Below are positions 23,586 through 34,671 of a stretch of DNA of 64,000 bases, one piece after another. The position numbers were made by a program, and so were the translations under genes. Under the pieces are notes generated by a model that worked only from the letters and a program-made list of their open reading frames with translations, did no database searches and was not told where the DNA came from. How positions within the stretch are numbered: position 1 is the first letter of the stretch; every line of letters begins with the position of its first letter. This stretch comes from Apiospora phragmitis (taxonomy: Eukaryota > Ascomycota > Sordariomycetes > Amphisphaeriales > Apiosporaceae): NCBI GenBank assembly GCA_038363925.1, contig JAQQWL010000008.1:1922001-1986000 (forward strand). The letters are read 5' to 3'.

Positions 23586-24130
23586 ATGCATAGCGCCGCT
23601 TTCATGGTGTTTTTGATTCCGAATTTGATTTTTGGCATAGCGGATTCCCTCGCTTTAGATTGTACATGGCTATTTCAAGGGCACTAAAAGTCGAAGATCA
23701 CCACATGGATGGATGGACCAGCGCCTGTATCTAGATACACAGCTGAAGACCACATTAGCGGTTAGTCTCTCAATTAACACTACTACGTCACAGTTCACAG
23801 AATTTTCCGGAAGGCCGTCCGGTCTCGCGACCCAACCAATTGCTGTCGACGTTATTCCACTCGCCCTTTTCCATCCGTACACGTCGACTCTGGTCAGCGA
23901 AAGCATTGGCTGGTGAGTTATCCATAATCAATTTAAATGAGATCAATGAGTTCAAAGTCTAGGTTATAACGGCTGAAGAGAGGTGACACTGTAACAATTG
24001 AATTTTTCCCGTTAAAATACGGATAGATCGACCCCTCGGTACTCTGTTTCGACTAATTTCCGCCCGTCGAATGTACTCTACATACCCTTATACCACCAGG
24101 TCCAGCCACTGCCGACGAGCCTTTTGCTTA

Positions 24131-24372
24131 CCGACGAGCCACAGCTTTCCGACGAGCTATCGCGACCGTCGATTAGATCCGATTAACGTCGATTTAATAC
24201 GATTGACGTCGATTTTCCGATTCGCGTCGATTTCTGTATTTAGTACTGCCCTTAAATTTTTTGGATTTAAAAATCAATATCTTTTCGAAATTTAACGCCC
24301 TCGTCTTTCGGGCTCGTCGAAAGGTGGGGCATTAGCGGCTCGCTCGCTCGTCGGAAAGCTGTGGCTCGTCGG
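24131..24372. repeat. Nested internal inverted repeat of the MITE (27 bp arms)
   Basis: CCGACGAGCCACAGCTTTCC+GACGAGC at 24131-24157 is exactly the reverse complement of 24346-24372. The GACGAGC word recurs inside and near each arm (24113, 24132, 24151), so each arm is itself repetitive. Confidence 0.85.
24168..24232. repeat. Short tandem array of GTCGATT units, period 18-20 bp
   Basis: GTCGATT begins at 24168, 24188, 24208 and 24226, with a half-unit CGATT midway in each period. It sits between the arms of the nested palindrome. Confidence 0.75.
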
Positions 24373-24635
24373 AAAGCTGTTGGCTGGACGGCAGAGGCTG
24401 GGGTGTAGAGGTACGGTCTCGTCCTTCGGGGGCGTGTGAAAAGGTTTAATTAAACCCTAATTGGGGTCCAATTTGGGGGTGGTTCCATCGGAAAATCCCC
24501 GATAAATTCAATTGTTACAGTGTCACCTCTCTTCAGCCATCGTTATGAGGTTCCAGCAACTCCAATTCATTTCAATCGGCAAGCCCGTCTGCACATCGTT
24601 CCGTCCGCTGTCGCCCCGCAAAAGACCACATATAC

Positions 24636-25335
24636 CTACACACACTGCGAGTAGTAGTCATTGCTGAACTTGCACGTCAAACCAGAAGCGCAAGTATTGC
24701 ATCCGCTCCAGCCCTGACCACCTATTTTGATTTCCAAGTTTAGCATCTCTGTATGCGAAGAAAGATAGAAAGATGTAAAGTCATCAAAAAAGAATGGTTT
24801 ACGACTTACCGCACTGCGCCCACTGTGGAGAAACACAGCCACCCCCACCATTCCCAGCCGTCGTGGTCGCGGGCGGCGGCTCCTGGGCGGCAGTGGTGGT
24901 GCTGGTCACCATGGTGGTAGTAGTTGGAGCAGCTGTTCCTCCTCCACCGCCTCCCGACGTCTTGGCCGCGGCCAGGATGCTGCTGATGGTGGAGTAGGCC
25001 GGCTTCTTCTGGTAGTTGCGATCGTAGAGGAGGGCGTCGCCGTTGCCCGGGAAGGTGCCCGGCACCCACGAGTGCGCGTCCGAGAAGCCCCAGGTGGTGA
25101 TGCCGGCGCAGCCCGGGACGGCGAGGCAGGCCGACGTCACGGCGCCGTACTCGGCGGCCTGCTGCTGCAGGCCCGACGACGAGGCCGGCAGGCTGCTGAA
25201 GCGGATGTCGAGCTCCGTGAAGGCCACCTCGGTCGCGCCCGCGTCCAGGTACGACTGCATCACGGACTGCAGCGTGGAGGCGGTGGGGGACTGGCCTACG
25301 ATCAGGTGCGCTTGCATTCCGACGCTACCTGAACT
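24636..25335 (-). pseudogene. GH10 endo-1,4-beta-xylanase with C-terminal CBM1, 5' half missing
   Basis: The frame enters at about 25335 with GMQAHLIVGQSP, which corresponds to the second half of a GH10 TIM barrel. It continues through VAFTELDIRFSSLP (the E of TELD is the catalytic nucleophile region) and TTWGFSDAHSWVPGTFPGNG, the typical GH10 end. A Gly/Thr/Pro-rich linker follows, then CVSPQWAQC, an 87-nt intron (24809-24722, GTAAGT..AATAG), and the rest of a CBM1 cellulose-binding module ([23 protein letters not shown]). The signal peptide and roughly the first 200 residues are absent: immediately upstream is a RIP-mutated AT block. The remaining half is undamaged. The enzyme would hydrolyse xylan outside the cell; this copy cannot be secreted or folded as it stands. 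Confidence 0.88.
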
Positions 25336-26339
25336 TAATACTAAACTATATCGCAACCTCAGATTATTTTACTAATAATTATTTAAAAAGAAATCGGAAA
25401 ATTATAACTTGAATAAATTTTAATTTTTATATAGCTAATAGTATTATAATTATTTTTTAAATTTAAGCTTATATACTTAATTTAATTTAACTTATAAACG
25501 ATTTCTTTTTTATTTTATTTTATTTAATTAAACGTTTAAAATATTTAGCCCCTTTTTAGACTTATAAAATAATAGCCTTTTATTAATGTTATTAAATTAA
25601 ATATCTTTATTATAAGTTAAAGCTTTAATTTAATATATATATTAAGACTTAATAAATATAAACGCTTTTTAAATAAGTATTTATAAATTATTAAATTATT
25701 TAAAGTTTAAAAAAATTGCTTTTAAGCCACGGATTTATTTATATTTATATAACCGAGAGTTTAAAGGTTTAAAAATATCTTATAAATAAATTCCGCTAGC
25801 TCGTTACTTGTTAATTAATATTTTAAATTTAAAAACTAATAGTTAAGCTTAGTGTTATATTTAAATAAAATTAGCTTTATATATATTTATATTAAATATT
25901 AATTAATAATAAAGAATTATATATTCTTAGATTTCTTATTTTAATTATAAAGAAGAATTTAATTTTAAAAGCTATAATATATAAGAAGTATATATTAATA
26001 AATATAATAATTAATTAGTTTTAAAAACTTTTTTATAAGTTATAAAAGTTATCGCCGTGGTTTAAAAACTATTATTATTATATAATAACGTTTATAAAAA
26101 TAATTAAAAAATGTAAAATATTATTACTTATATTTATAAATTTTATAAGAACTATTTATTCGCGATAAACGATATTTTAAAATAAAAATCTTAATTAATT
26201 TAATAAGGTTAATTATATAATAATTATTATTTTAAGTTTATTATAATTATTATTTAAGTTTATAATACTATTAATTTTATTTATATTATAAATAATTTAA
26301 ATAAGAATATTTTTAATAAAATCTTATTTTAAAGTAGAA
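25336..26339 (-). repeat. RIP-mutated AT block, probably the rest of the adjacent transposon
   Basis: Almost pure A/T, stop codons in all frames, no GC island. It continues without a break from the transposase relic on its right and cuts into the xylanase on its left. I infer it is the 3' part of the same pogo/Fot1-type element, mutated beyond reading. No inverted ends could be defined. Confidence 0.65.
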
Positions 26340-26760
26340 AAAAAAACTAAATATTCTCTTCGAACGTGTAATAAACGCGTCGGAAGTTTATCGTTATAGC
26401 TAGTATAGTTTTTAGCTTAGGGTGACGGTCGATGAATCTCCTTACCTAGTAGATTCTAAGGGGCAGGGCGCGCTGGTCTGTTTTGAGTAGCCGGGCGACG
26501 AATAGCCGGAACACGTTATGCTTAGGGGTAAGGCTTAGTTACGCTTGTCGGATAGCCTAGGCTTTAAGATATTCCTCCTGGGTAAAAGAGAGGGTCCTAG
26601 CGGACTCCTTAGAGTCGATCCGGGTCGGTCTGGCCCTAGTTCTGTCCCGTAAAGTGGCTCGGGGTACCTTGAGTTTTTTAGAGGCTGCACGTTCCGACTC
26701 GCCAGCTTGTACGGCCAAAATGGCACGCTGAATGGCGGATTCGGGGGTTGGGATGGGCAT
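26340..26760 (-). pseudogene. 5' part of a pogo/Fot1-type transposase, RIP-mutated
   Basis: From the ATG at 26760 (MPIPTPESAIQRAILAVQAG) there is a Psq-type helix-turn-helix (AASKKLKVPRATLRDR). A CENP-B N-type second DNA-binding part follows, containing RRFIDRHPKLKT at about 26430. In-frame stops (TAG in EEYLKA*AIRQA*, one G-to-A from TGG) are typical RIP products. Mutation density rises toward the left until the frame dissolves near 26340. This order (Psq, CENP-B HTH, then DDE) is the layout of fungal Fot1/pogo elements. Confidence 0.75.
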
Positions 26761-29700
26761 GGCTAGAAAGCACGAGAAGTGACGATTCTGGCAGTATCCT
26801 CTAATTGCTAATAAGGGGGTTGGATACTGACTTATATACGAAAAGGGGGTTGGGGGGCTTCGCTTATCGGTAGTCAATTTTGGTGGCTGCTTATGTGGTA
26901 GGACGGCTAAGTGGTTAGGGTGCTTAGCAGTACCAATGGGGCCCCGGACGAGGAACCCCAGAACCCCAAACTCTTGGCGACGTGGCGTCTCTGGTGGAAT
27001 TTCCGTCGCCAAGCTTCGAGGACGTCGTATTGGTGTTCTGGTCTAGGAAAGACACGGAGTCTGCATCCTCCAGAAGACCTACATCGCTTAGCGAGCCGAG
27101 TTGTCCCTATAACTATTGCATCTCATATATGCTTACCTTTTCCGACTTTCGACTAAATAGTCAGCCACACCTATACCGTATTAAGATCTGGTTCAGCCCG
27201 GAGCTTGAAGCTGAACTTCAGCTTGGGGTATTCGGCCACGTCACACTGCGCGTTGCGTCAACGATGTGTTCTAGGCCTTTTGAACCCATTTGGATGACTT
27301 CTCGACACATCATTGCTCTTCCGCTTACGTAATAATGAGCTCCATGTGCTTTCCTCTCAAGAAATCTCTATATATTATAAGTACTGTCGAAGTACCTCTT
27401 GTCAGGCCCGTTATGCCGTTACGATATCACTTGAGATTCTTCTGTCCATACACCAAGAAAGTTGCCAGCCCGTTCTTCCACGCTTTCGACTGCTGGGCCA
27501 GGGACGTGGCCTGGAAAACAGATAGAAACGGGCATGAATACGTGTATATGCAGACTCGCGACCCAACTCTACAGAAACTGTCCAGCGTGCCAGCTGACCC
27601 AGGCCATAATCCCCCAGCCGTGTATTGGTCACCCAGAATTCAGGACAGATCATTGGCATTCTATGTTCTTGGAAAGAAATTCGACAGCAAAGGCATACGT
27701 TCATATACTGGAAGGAGGTAACTGCGTCAGTATTTCATTAACATCATCTCCAAAGTTTTAAGGTTACGACGGCGTAAAGATCGAATCTATCGAAACCGAG
27801 ATGTTGAAAGCTACCGACCTTGCAGTTAGCCACGTCACCTTTACTATGACATGGCCGCCCCGACCAGGCGATACGCGGAGTGGCGGTCCTCGACCGCATC
27901 GGGTCGGCCCAGTACGGATCCTGCCGTGGCAAGTGGTGCCGTTGCATCGTTGTCAAGGTCTTTGTGTAGGGGTTAGACACCTGCTCTGGGACTTAGAAGT
28001 AGTAGAGATGAAACTAATGCCAGTCGAGGAACGAGAATGATTGGGAGTGTGGTGTCTGTCTAGGAAAAGGGGTATCTATAATTCGGTGTTTTCTTCGGAG
28101 TATGGGCATATCCTGGCCGTCGAAGTTGGAGAAGCATGGCCGTGAGAGCCGCTCCCATCGTTGAAGATGTACATCCATGGCGGAGGCGAGAGATGCCCAA
28201 ATGCCTTCATCGCGTGTTGCTTGTGCCACTACCGAAGCTGCAAAGGCATACCATATAGCTATTGAAAGCAACCTGGTGCCTACCCCTGAGTATTGTACTC
28301 CTCAACTGGGCCGCTCTTTGGACATATCCAACTTGCATTACTTATGTTACTATCACCGACAGTTGGAAAGAACAGTCAGGCTCTGGAACATCATATCAGG
28401 TCCCGACTGTAACATGGGCCTATCGTCCTCCTCGTTACTGGGTGCTGCATGTAACCAACCCCGCATCGACATAGAACCATAAGCTCAGCAAACCATTGTG
28501 AAAAGGATGTCTCAGATCCGTATGTCAATGTACGTAGGCGGCAAGTGTGGTGTGGTGTGGTAAGGGCGGGGTACATACATATCTTGCTGCATCGTGGGGT
28601 GAGACAAGCAGGGTTCGTGGGACGGTACCCCCACACGACGCCTTCGAAGTTGATATGCCCAATCGGAACGTTTATTTCATATGCTCCCTGTCTTCAATCC
28701 TACATATGCACATCATATGTATGTAGCAGGCCTGGTCCCCCTGCTGCGCGGAAGCGTTGGTCGGCAAGCACCTATCCGCACTGCCAACTACATGCCAAAC
28801 CTTCCTCGATGCCCCTCGGGGCCGGATGAATAATCACCACCATTATCGCGGCTCCGAGGTGGAAAGTATCCGGCGGCAATCGGGGTTCTTTCTCATGAGT
28901 GAGCTATTGCTGTCTTGGGCCATTCCGTATTGACAGCCTTCTCTGTCGGTTTGTTATGCTGTTTCCTTCCCGCACATGCTCAACCATAAGGGCCACGACA
29001 TCAAGATACGGGATGTAGGGGTATGAGTAGTACTCAACATAAGCATAAGCATGAGTACGAATCATGCTCGCCATGGGTGCGTAGGAGCCTTCCATAGAGT
29101 CTGGGAGTTGGCCGTGACTCCAGAGCGCTCCCACGAAACCGCACCATAGTCGCCCCTGGGATTAGAAACGATTGCTAGGTGCGCAATTAATACCAATATT
29201 ACACGAATGGGTGTTCTCATTGACTATATATCTATTTACATGTAAATAGACCGGGGGTGGGTATCGTGTTAGGCACCAGTCCCACCTAAGGCAGCAACGC
29301 CAAACCAAGGCTCTTACTCCACGGCGCACTCCTTCCCGTGCCCCATGTGTCCATGCACACCATCTTACGGAGCGACCGGGTTATCATCATCAGCGGGAAG
29401 GATGCGTTCCTGGATTCGTTTCCTTGTACGTGGCGGCCACGTGTTTCGGTGGGGTGATACAGAGATTCTCCGGCTATACTGGCTGGCTGGTATGATTGCC
29501 GGTCAGGGATCTTCTACCCGGCTGTATCGAAAGCTGAGGAATGTCCAATCGGAGGATTGGAGGATCGAAGGGTTCCTGACGACGATACTATTGGGCAATG
29601 GCCAACAGCTGATCACATGGATAACGACGACCAACTATGTAGAAATAGCAAGTAGGAATTTGATTGCGAACACCTCCAATCTATAGTAGGAAAGATGAAG

Positions 29701-29920
29701 AAGCTAATAGTGGTACATTCTATATTCTCAAATGCAAATTGAAGAGAGATAAAAGCAGGTGACCTTCAAATGCAGTTGCCTTGCGACATTCTTCTCGACG
29801 TCTTTCCTGGAGCCATGTACCCTCCACGTCTTCGAGTCGATCTATTTCGAACAGCAATCCCAGAAACGCCCCATGGTATCGTTACAAATGAAGAAGGCTC
29901 GGCAAAGAACCCCCGCTTTG
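26761..29920. other. Intergenic, no gene supported
   Basis: Returns to normal composition. A 143-codon plus frame (27290-27721) is overlapped by a 97-codon minus frame, and neither shows a domain or strong codon bias. 26761-27010 may still belong to the transposon's 5' leader. Nothing else is recognised. Confidence 0.35.
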
Positions 29921-30299
29921 TTATCGGCGGTTGTTGCTGCCACTGTTGGAGTAGGACGGGTGAGGTGCGCTCTTCTCGTAGATTCTGGCGTGCTCCTGGA
30001 CGATCACGTTGCCGTTTGAGCTTCGGGAGACGTCTTTCTTATAAGTGCCTTTGGTTTGTGTGAGTGTGGTTCTTGTCTGATGATCCATGAATGGTAGACT
30101 TACTTGATTTGGATGACCGGTAGGCCCCAGAGCCGTTAGAGCTGGTAGACCTGCTGGAATAGTCCATGGCGTAGTATCTGCTGGACGAGCTGCCTGAAGT
30201 GTAGGAAGAGGAAGAAGAAGAAGTGGTGGATGGCTCTCTTCGGGAGGATCGTTCGTCGATGATGAGAACAGACTTGGGAGACTTTTTGTCAGATGTCAT
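29921..30299 (-). CDS. Small Ser-rich basic protein, 107 aa, family unknown
   Basis: Exon 1 (30299-30104) and exon 2 (30048-29921) join across a 55-nt intron (GTAAGT..CCAAAG) to give exactly 108 codons including TAA. The N-terminus (MTSDKKSPKSVLIIDERSS) is charged with a short hydrophobic VLII. The middle is a Ser/Tyr/Thr low-complexity stretch. The C-terminal part is more ordered: YRSSKSS at the splice junction, YKKDVSRSSNGNVIVQEHAR, then YEKSAP. I chose the ATG at 30299; the longer frame upstream lacks Ser-rich character. The same C-terminal block with the intron at the same codon phase occurs at 46786-47037 behind a STAND gene, which supports both as real coding sequence. No signal peptide or membrane helix. 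Function unknown. Confidence 0.65.
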
Positions 30300-32814
30300 A
30301 GGTATCTGGAATGGCTTTGATATTGTATAGATGATTGGGTATGTAGTAGGAAGATGAGTGATCTGATGACAAGGAAGAACGCCACCAGAGAGGAATACTA
30401 CATCCCTATATACCCAAGAGGAAAGACGACAGGAGAAGCGAGTACTTAACCCAGCGAGTATGGAATCGATACCAATACAGACAAACAGCATAGTAGGACA
30501 AGGGCGTAGGCACTGCCGGTGAGGTCACTGCCTCCAAGGCAGAACTCAGGTATCCATCGACATTAGCCGAGAGCAATAGAGTCTCCCGAGAACAGCAGCA
30601 GCGTGAGTCACCAACCGCAACAACTAGGCAAAAAGTAGCATCGGTCGAGAGTTTTGAGACGTGAGTATAAGGCAGATGTCAATTGAATGAGTGAAGGGGG
30701 TCAGGTAACAACCTAGTTGTGGGGCCCTGAGGCTTGTGTTTAGGCAGGACAGGCTCGAGTGGAAGTGGAAGAAGTCAGGATAGGGGGAGTAGGTTGGTTC
30801 TGTAAGACACAATTGCGAGAACTCCCCTGCCATAGCCGAGTTGGCGCAGGGGGCAGAAATAGGAGAAATCGGGCATTCTGGTGGCGAAAAGCTAGGTCGT
30901 CACATTCAACAACGAGAAGAAGCGTTCAATTCAGGTCGTAGCCCGAGGGCTGCTGAAGATGGGCAGGGCTGAGGAGCGTGGGTGTGAGTAAGTGAGTGTT
31001 TCGTGGGGGCTGAAAGATGGCCAAGCCAGTCGAGACGTTGACACAAAAGTACAATGCTTTTCGCTTTTAGTGGTTGCGTACCTAGGATATGCAATGGGCA
31101 TGTAACCTAGGTAGTACTGTGTAAGGTGGTATGGATGGGGGATGCAAAATCAAAAGTCCCTGGGTGCATGCAGGTGACAAAAGTCCTGGAGTCCTGATCG
31201 CGTGCCGATGTGTGCATGTCCCTCTTGAAGCTGCATGGCGATGCGATGCCTGTCGCATTTTGTCAAGAAACGCATAGCTGAGTTATGGGAATCGAACCTT
31301 TGTTTCAGGCCGACCAGGCAATGGGAAGATCAGCCAACAAATGTCGTCAATTGCTAATGTAACAGCGGGTCGGGTGATGTCTGCCTGCGAGGTCAAAATT
31401 TAGATGCCTAGCAACCTACCCAGCATCCTGGGCAGGTTATGACTGGAAATTGGATCAGTTTAGCTAACGGCTCTGCCGATTTAAGCGTATCATCCACTGT
31501 CCAGGCCAAGACTCCGGGTTTCGGTGAAGATGGACAGGCACTCTCCTCTGCTGGCTGAGTTCTGTACTGGAGGTACCGAGGGTATAGCAAATATGCCTTG
31601 CCGAGCTGGACTAAGAAACGAGTCTCACGGGGTGACTCATTTTGGGCTGTTCGCAAGCCCTGGACAAGATGAATTTGGCCCCATCGCGGTGTTGAAACAT
31701 TTCTTACAACTTTCGGGGGCGGGGGAGAAGCTGTTTGGAGGGCCACATCCTGGCGTTGTGAGACCTCAGCTGGATGTTTTAGCAGCGCCGTGGTCTAATT
31801 CGGGCGCTATGATTTGCGGCACATGCAGCCTGCCTGCCTGCGTGCCTTGAAGATCGTAGCAAGCATCCAAGCATCGTCAAAAACCAGTTGCATGTTTCTG
31901 CAGGAACGTCCAACAGAGAAGGTTGCACATAGATGAGTACCAACAGCCTGGTCGATGGTAGGTATGGTCGGAAACTTGAAAGCATCCCATACTCATCTCG
32001 TCAAGGTCTCCAATTCATCACCACATAGTGCGCGTACCAGCTGGGAGGCGATTGGCCGGCTTTCTGCAGTCACAATTGCCTGGTTTGGGGGTTTCTGATC
32101 AGTGAAGCATGTGAAGCTGAGATGACGCATCGTCAATTTGACGAACAGAGATACCGAAACAGCTCAGCCCCCGGCGTGGTCGTCCAGTCGTCCATTTCGG
32201 GGTTGACCGACAAAAGAAAACATAAACTACTCGAGGCTACTCGTGGCGCGGTGGTTTCCGGCAAGGCAGTGTATTTCAGCGCTGAGCCAGGAGGGCAGCC
32301 TTGACCGAGCAAGCTGAATCTGAACTGGAGATAGGACTGAGACAAAGTCGAAAGGACTTGACGTATGCAGGTAAATTGAAACATGGAGGTGCGGTGGTGG
32401 TGGTTGTGGTATGGAGGATAACGTAGGACTTACTTCCGTCAATTGTGGTTGCTGGAGGCATCACCCCGCATCGTCTGCCTGATCATGGTGGATAGAAAGG
32501 GAGCCACACCACTAGACCGCTCGGGTTTAGCCAGAGCAGTATCGATAAGATCTAGCGGCAGTGACCTGGAAGTCCTCGCCTAACCTAGCAACTGCCAAGC
32601 TGCTTGCTTGCTGCATTCATTCATTGAGTGAGTGCTGTGGCTCTGTGGCCAGATGTTCACTCGCAGTCAATTGACCCGCCCCGCCTGTTTCTCCAGAGCT
32701 TAGGTCACCACCTAAAGTTCCCATACAACAACAATCACAATCTAGGTGATACCCTGCAGTCCCGAACCGAATTGATCCTTTTCCCGACACGACGCAACGC
32801 GACACGACGTAACG
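30300..32814. other. Intergenic, no gene supported
   Basis: 2.5 kb of unique DNA between the divergent Ser-rich and FKBP genes. Short frames on both strands show no domain. 32600-32814 is the FKBP promoter side. Confidence 0.4.
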
Positions 32815-33660
32815 ATGAAGAACTTGATCCTCCCCCCTGTCCCTCGTGGCTTCGGCCGCCGTCGGTGTCATGGCCGCCGAGGAGCTGAAGATCGAGGTCA
32901 CCCAGGCCGTCGACTGCGATCGCAAGACCAAAAAGGGAGACGCCGTCGAGATGCACTACAAGGGAACACTAGCTGCCAATGGCAACAAGTTCGATGCCAG
33001 TATGTTCAATGCCTGAAGAGGGGATCCTGGTACAAGAAAGATGGTGGAAACTGATACGGTTCCGGTGTATAGGCTACGACCGCAACGCGCCATTCAAGTT
33101 CAACCTGGGCACCGGCCAAGTGATCGCAGGTTGGGACGAGGGCCTTCTTGATATGGTAGGTCCAAAATATGCTCCACTGACTCTGGGATAGTAACTAACT
33201 CGGGATTCGCAGTGCATTGGCGAGAAGCGGCAAGTCAATCGATTATCTGCAGCATAACTCTTAACACTGGATCTAACATATATACAGCACCCTGACGATT
33301 CCCCCTGAGAAGGGCTACGGTCAACGCGGAATTGGTCCCATCCCCGCTGGCTCGACCTTGAGTATGTTACGACAAATATCGTCTCTACGAGCTGCCCAGA
33401 CTGACATGAGTTACCTAGTCTTCGAGACCGAACTCCTCGGTATCAAGGGCGTCGACAAGCCCAAGTCGATCAAGTACAAGTCGGCCAGCAGCACCGCCAG
33501 CAGTGCCAGCTCTACGGTCAGCGAAGCCGCCGAGAAGGCTACGGACAAGGCTTCAGGAGGCGTCAAGGAAGCCGTCGCCAGTGCTGCCAGTGTAGCTGCT
33601 GATGCCGCCGGTACTATGCTGGTCGACACGGACGACGTTCAGGAGCACAACGAGTTGTAA
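32815..33660 (+). CDS. ER-lumenal FKBP-type peptidyl-prolyl isomerase (FKBP2-like)
   Basis: Five exons: 32815-32999, 33073-33155, 33213-33229 (17 nt), 33288-33361 and 33419-33660. The third intron uses a GC donor (CG|GCAAGT), which is required to keep [13 protein letters not shown] in frame. The FKBP core is complete: [43 protein letters not shown]. The tail is a long Ala/Ser/Lys helix ending in HNEL, a variant of the HDEL/KDEL retrieval signal. The first exon needs one C fewer in the C6 run at 32832-32837 to read the signal peptide ([17 protein letters not shown]). With that, the total is exactly 200 codons including the stop (199 aa). FKBP2 proteins isomerise prolyl bonds during folding in the ER and bind FK506. 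An indel in a homopolymer of such a conserved gene is probably a consensus error. Confidence 0.9.
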
Positions 33661-34671
33661 AATCAGAATCCTCGCAGCTTGTATGCCGCTAGGCTCTCCG
33701 TCTGTGGCAATTGACCACCACTTATATCATAGTTCGGCCTTTCCAGCAGGCATGATATGCATATAACTAGATGCAGTTAGAAAATATACAAACATGATCT
33801 GCATCATGAGCAAAATAGCCATCAATGGACATCGACCCCGTATGTCGAAGAACGGGCCAATATACCGAGTACCCCTCTCAATTGACTGCCAAGAACCCCC
33901 GGTAGCCGCAATATTAAGGTTACGATGTTGCGATCCATTGTTGCGACAAGGATTAGGTACAAGTAATTGCAAGACTGCCAGTTGGGCGACCTTGGATTGA
34001 ATGTTTACAGCGGCAGAAGCCATACGCTTGCTCTTGTCCTTGTCCTTGTCGATTACCTCGGCAGCCTCACGTCCATATTTGTCCCTCTCTCTCTCTCTCT
34101 CTTTGTGACCGAATAGAGTGATAAAGAAAGTTCAACCCTTTTTCTTTTTTTTTCTTTAAGTGCTCTTTGAACAATTCGAGGAATGGCCATCCACATGAGT
34201 AAACCGTTGTGGCTTGCATCCAACCACCCAGGACCTGGAGCTAAGGTTAAGCGACAGCCAGTACCAATCAGTCCAGCACACCTTAACCTTGCCCATGCCA
34301 GAGATCGCGCCTTCTGGTCCGGCGGTCTGGGGGGCTCCAGTGGTCCGCAAAAAGAAATCCTGGCGTTTCTTGGTCTACCGGACCCATTCAACCTTATCCA
34401 GAAATCTCTTGGCCCCAAATATTTTCCGCTGTCACCTCCATGTCACTTTTATCACCGCTTCCCCTAAGACCCTAAATTTCTTGGATACGTAAGACACCAG
34501 TTGTCGATCGCCGCGCGGGGGAGTTCACCATATATAGAGGCCGAGGCATTTCCAGCGCGAGTATACTGGTTTCTCACACTTTACTCCGGTTATGCATCGT
34601 TGTGTGTGAGGGATTTTGCTGTTGCTCTAGGTCACCCGCCGGGTGTAACCTAACGTGGAACAATCGACGAC
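33661..34671. other. Intergenic between FKBP and K+ transporter genes
   Basis: Holds the FKBP 3' flank and the transporter promoter, with a CT microsatellite at about 34083-34103. No gene supported. Confidence 0.5.
34083..34103. repeat. CT dinucleotide microsatellite
   Basis: About ten CT units followed by a T-rich tract. Simple repeat upstream of the Trk-type gene. Confidence 0.8.

Larger units (their letters stand above)
23969..24543. mobile_element. MITE-like non-autonomous DNA element, 575 bp, TA flanked
   Basis: A perfect 35-bp inverted repeat (GGCTGAAGAGAGGTGACACT and on) lies at 23971-24005 and 24504-24538. Outermost bases ACG/CGT and a flanking TA on both sides (23967-23968, 24544-24545) fit a Tc1/mariner/pogo-type target duplication. 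There is no coding capacity. The inside is organised: a second, perfect 27-bp inverted repeat and a short tandem array (listed separately). It lies between the amino-acid transporter and the truncated xylanase. It does not look RIP-mutated, which suggests recent arrival, low copy number, or a length below what RIP recognises. Confidence 0.85.

Noticed and set aside
27290..27721. 143-codon plus-strand open frame
   Set aside because: Overlapped by an opposite 97-codon frame, with no recognisable family or splice context.
34083..34103. CT tract as a regulatory element of the K+ transporter
   Set aside because: Pyrimidine tracts are common in fungal promoters. Nothing specific supports a function.
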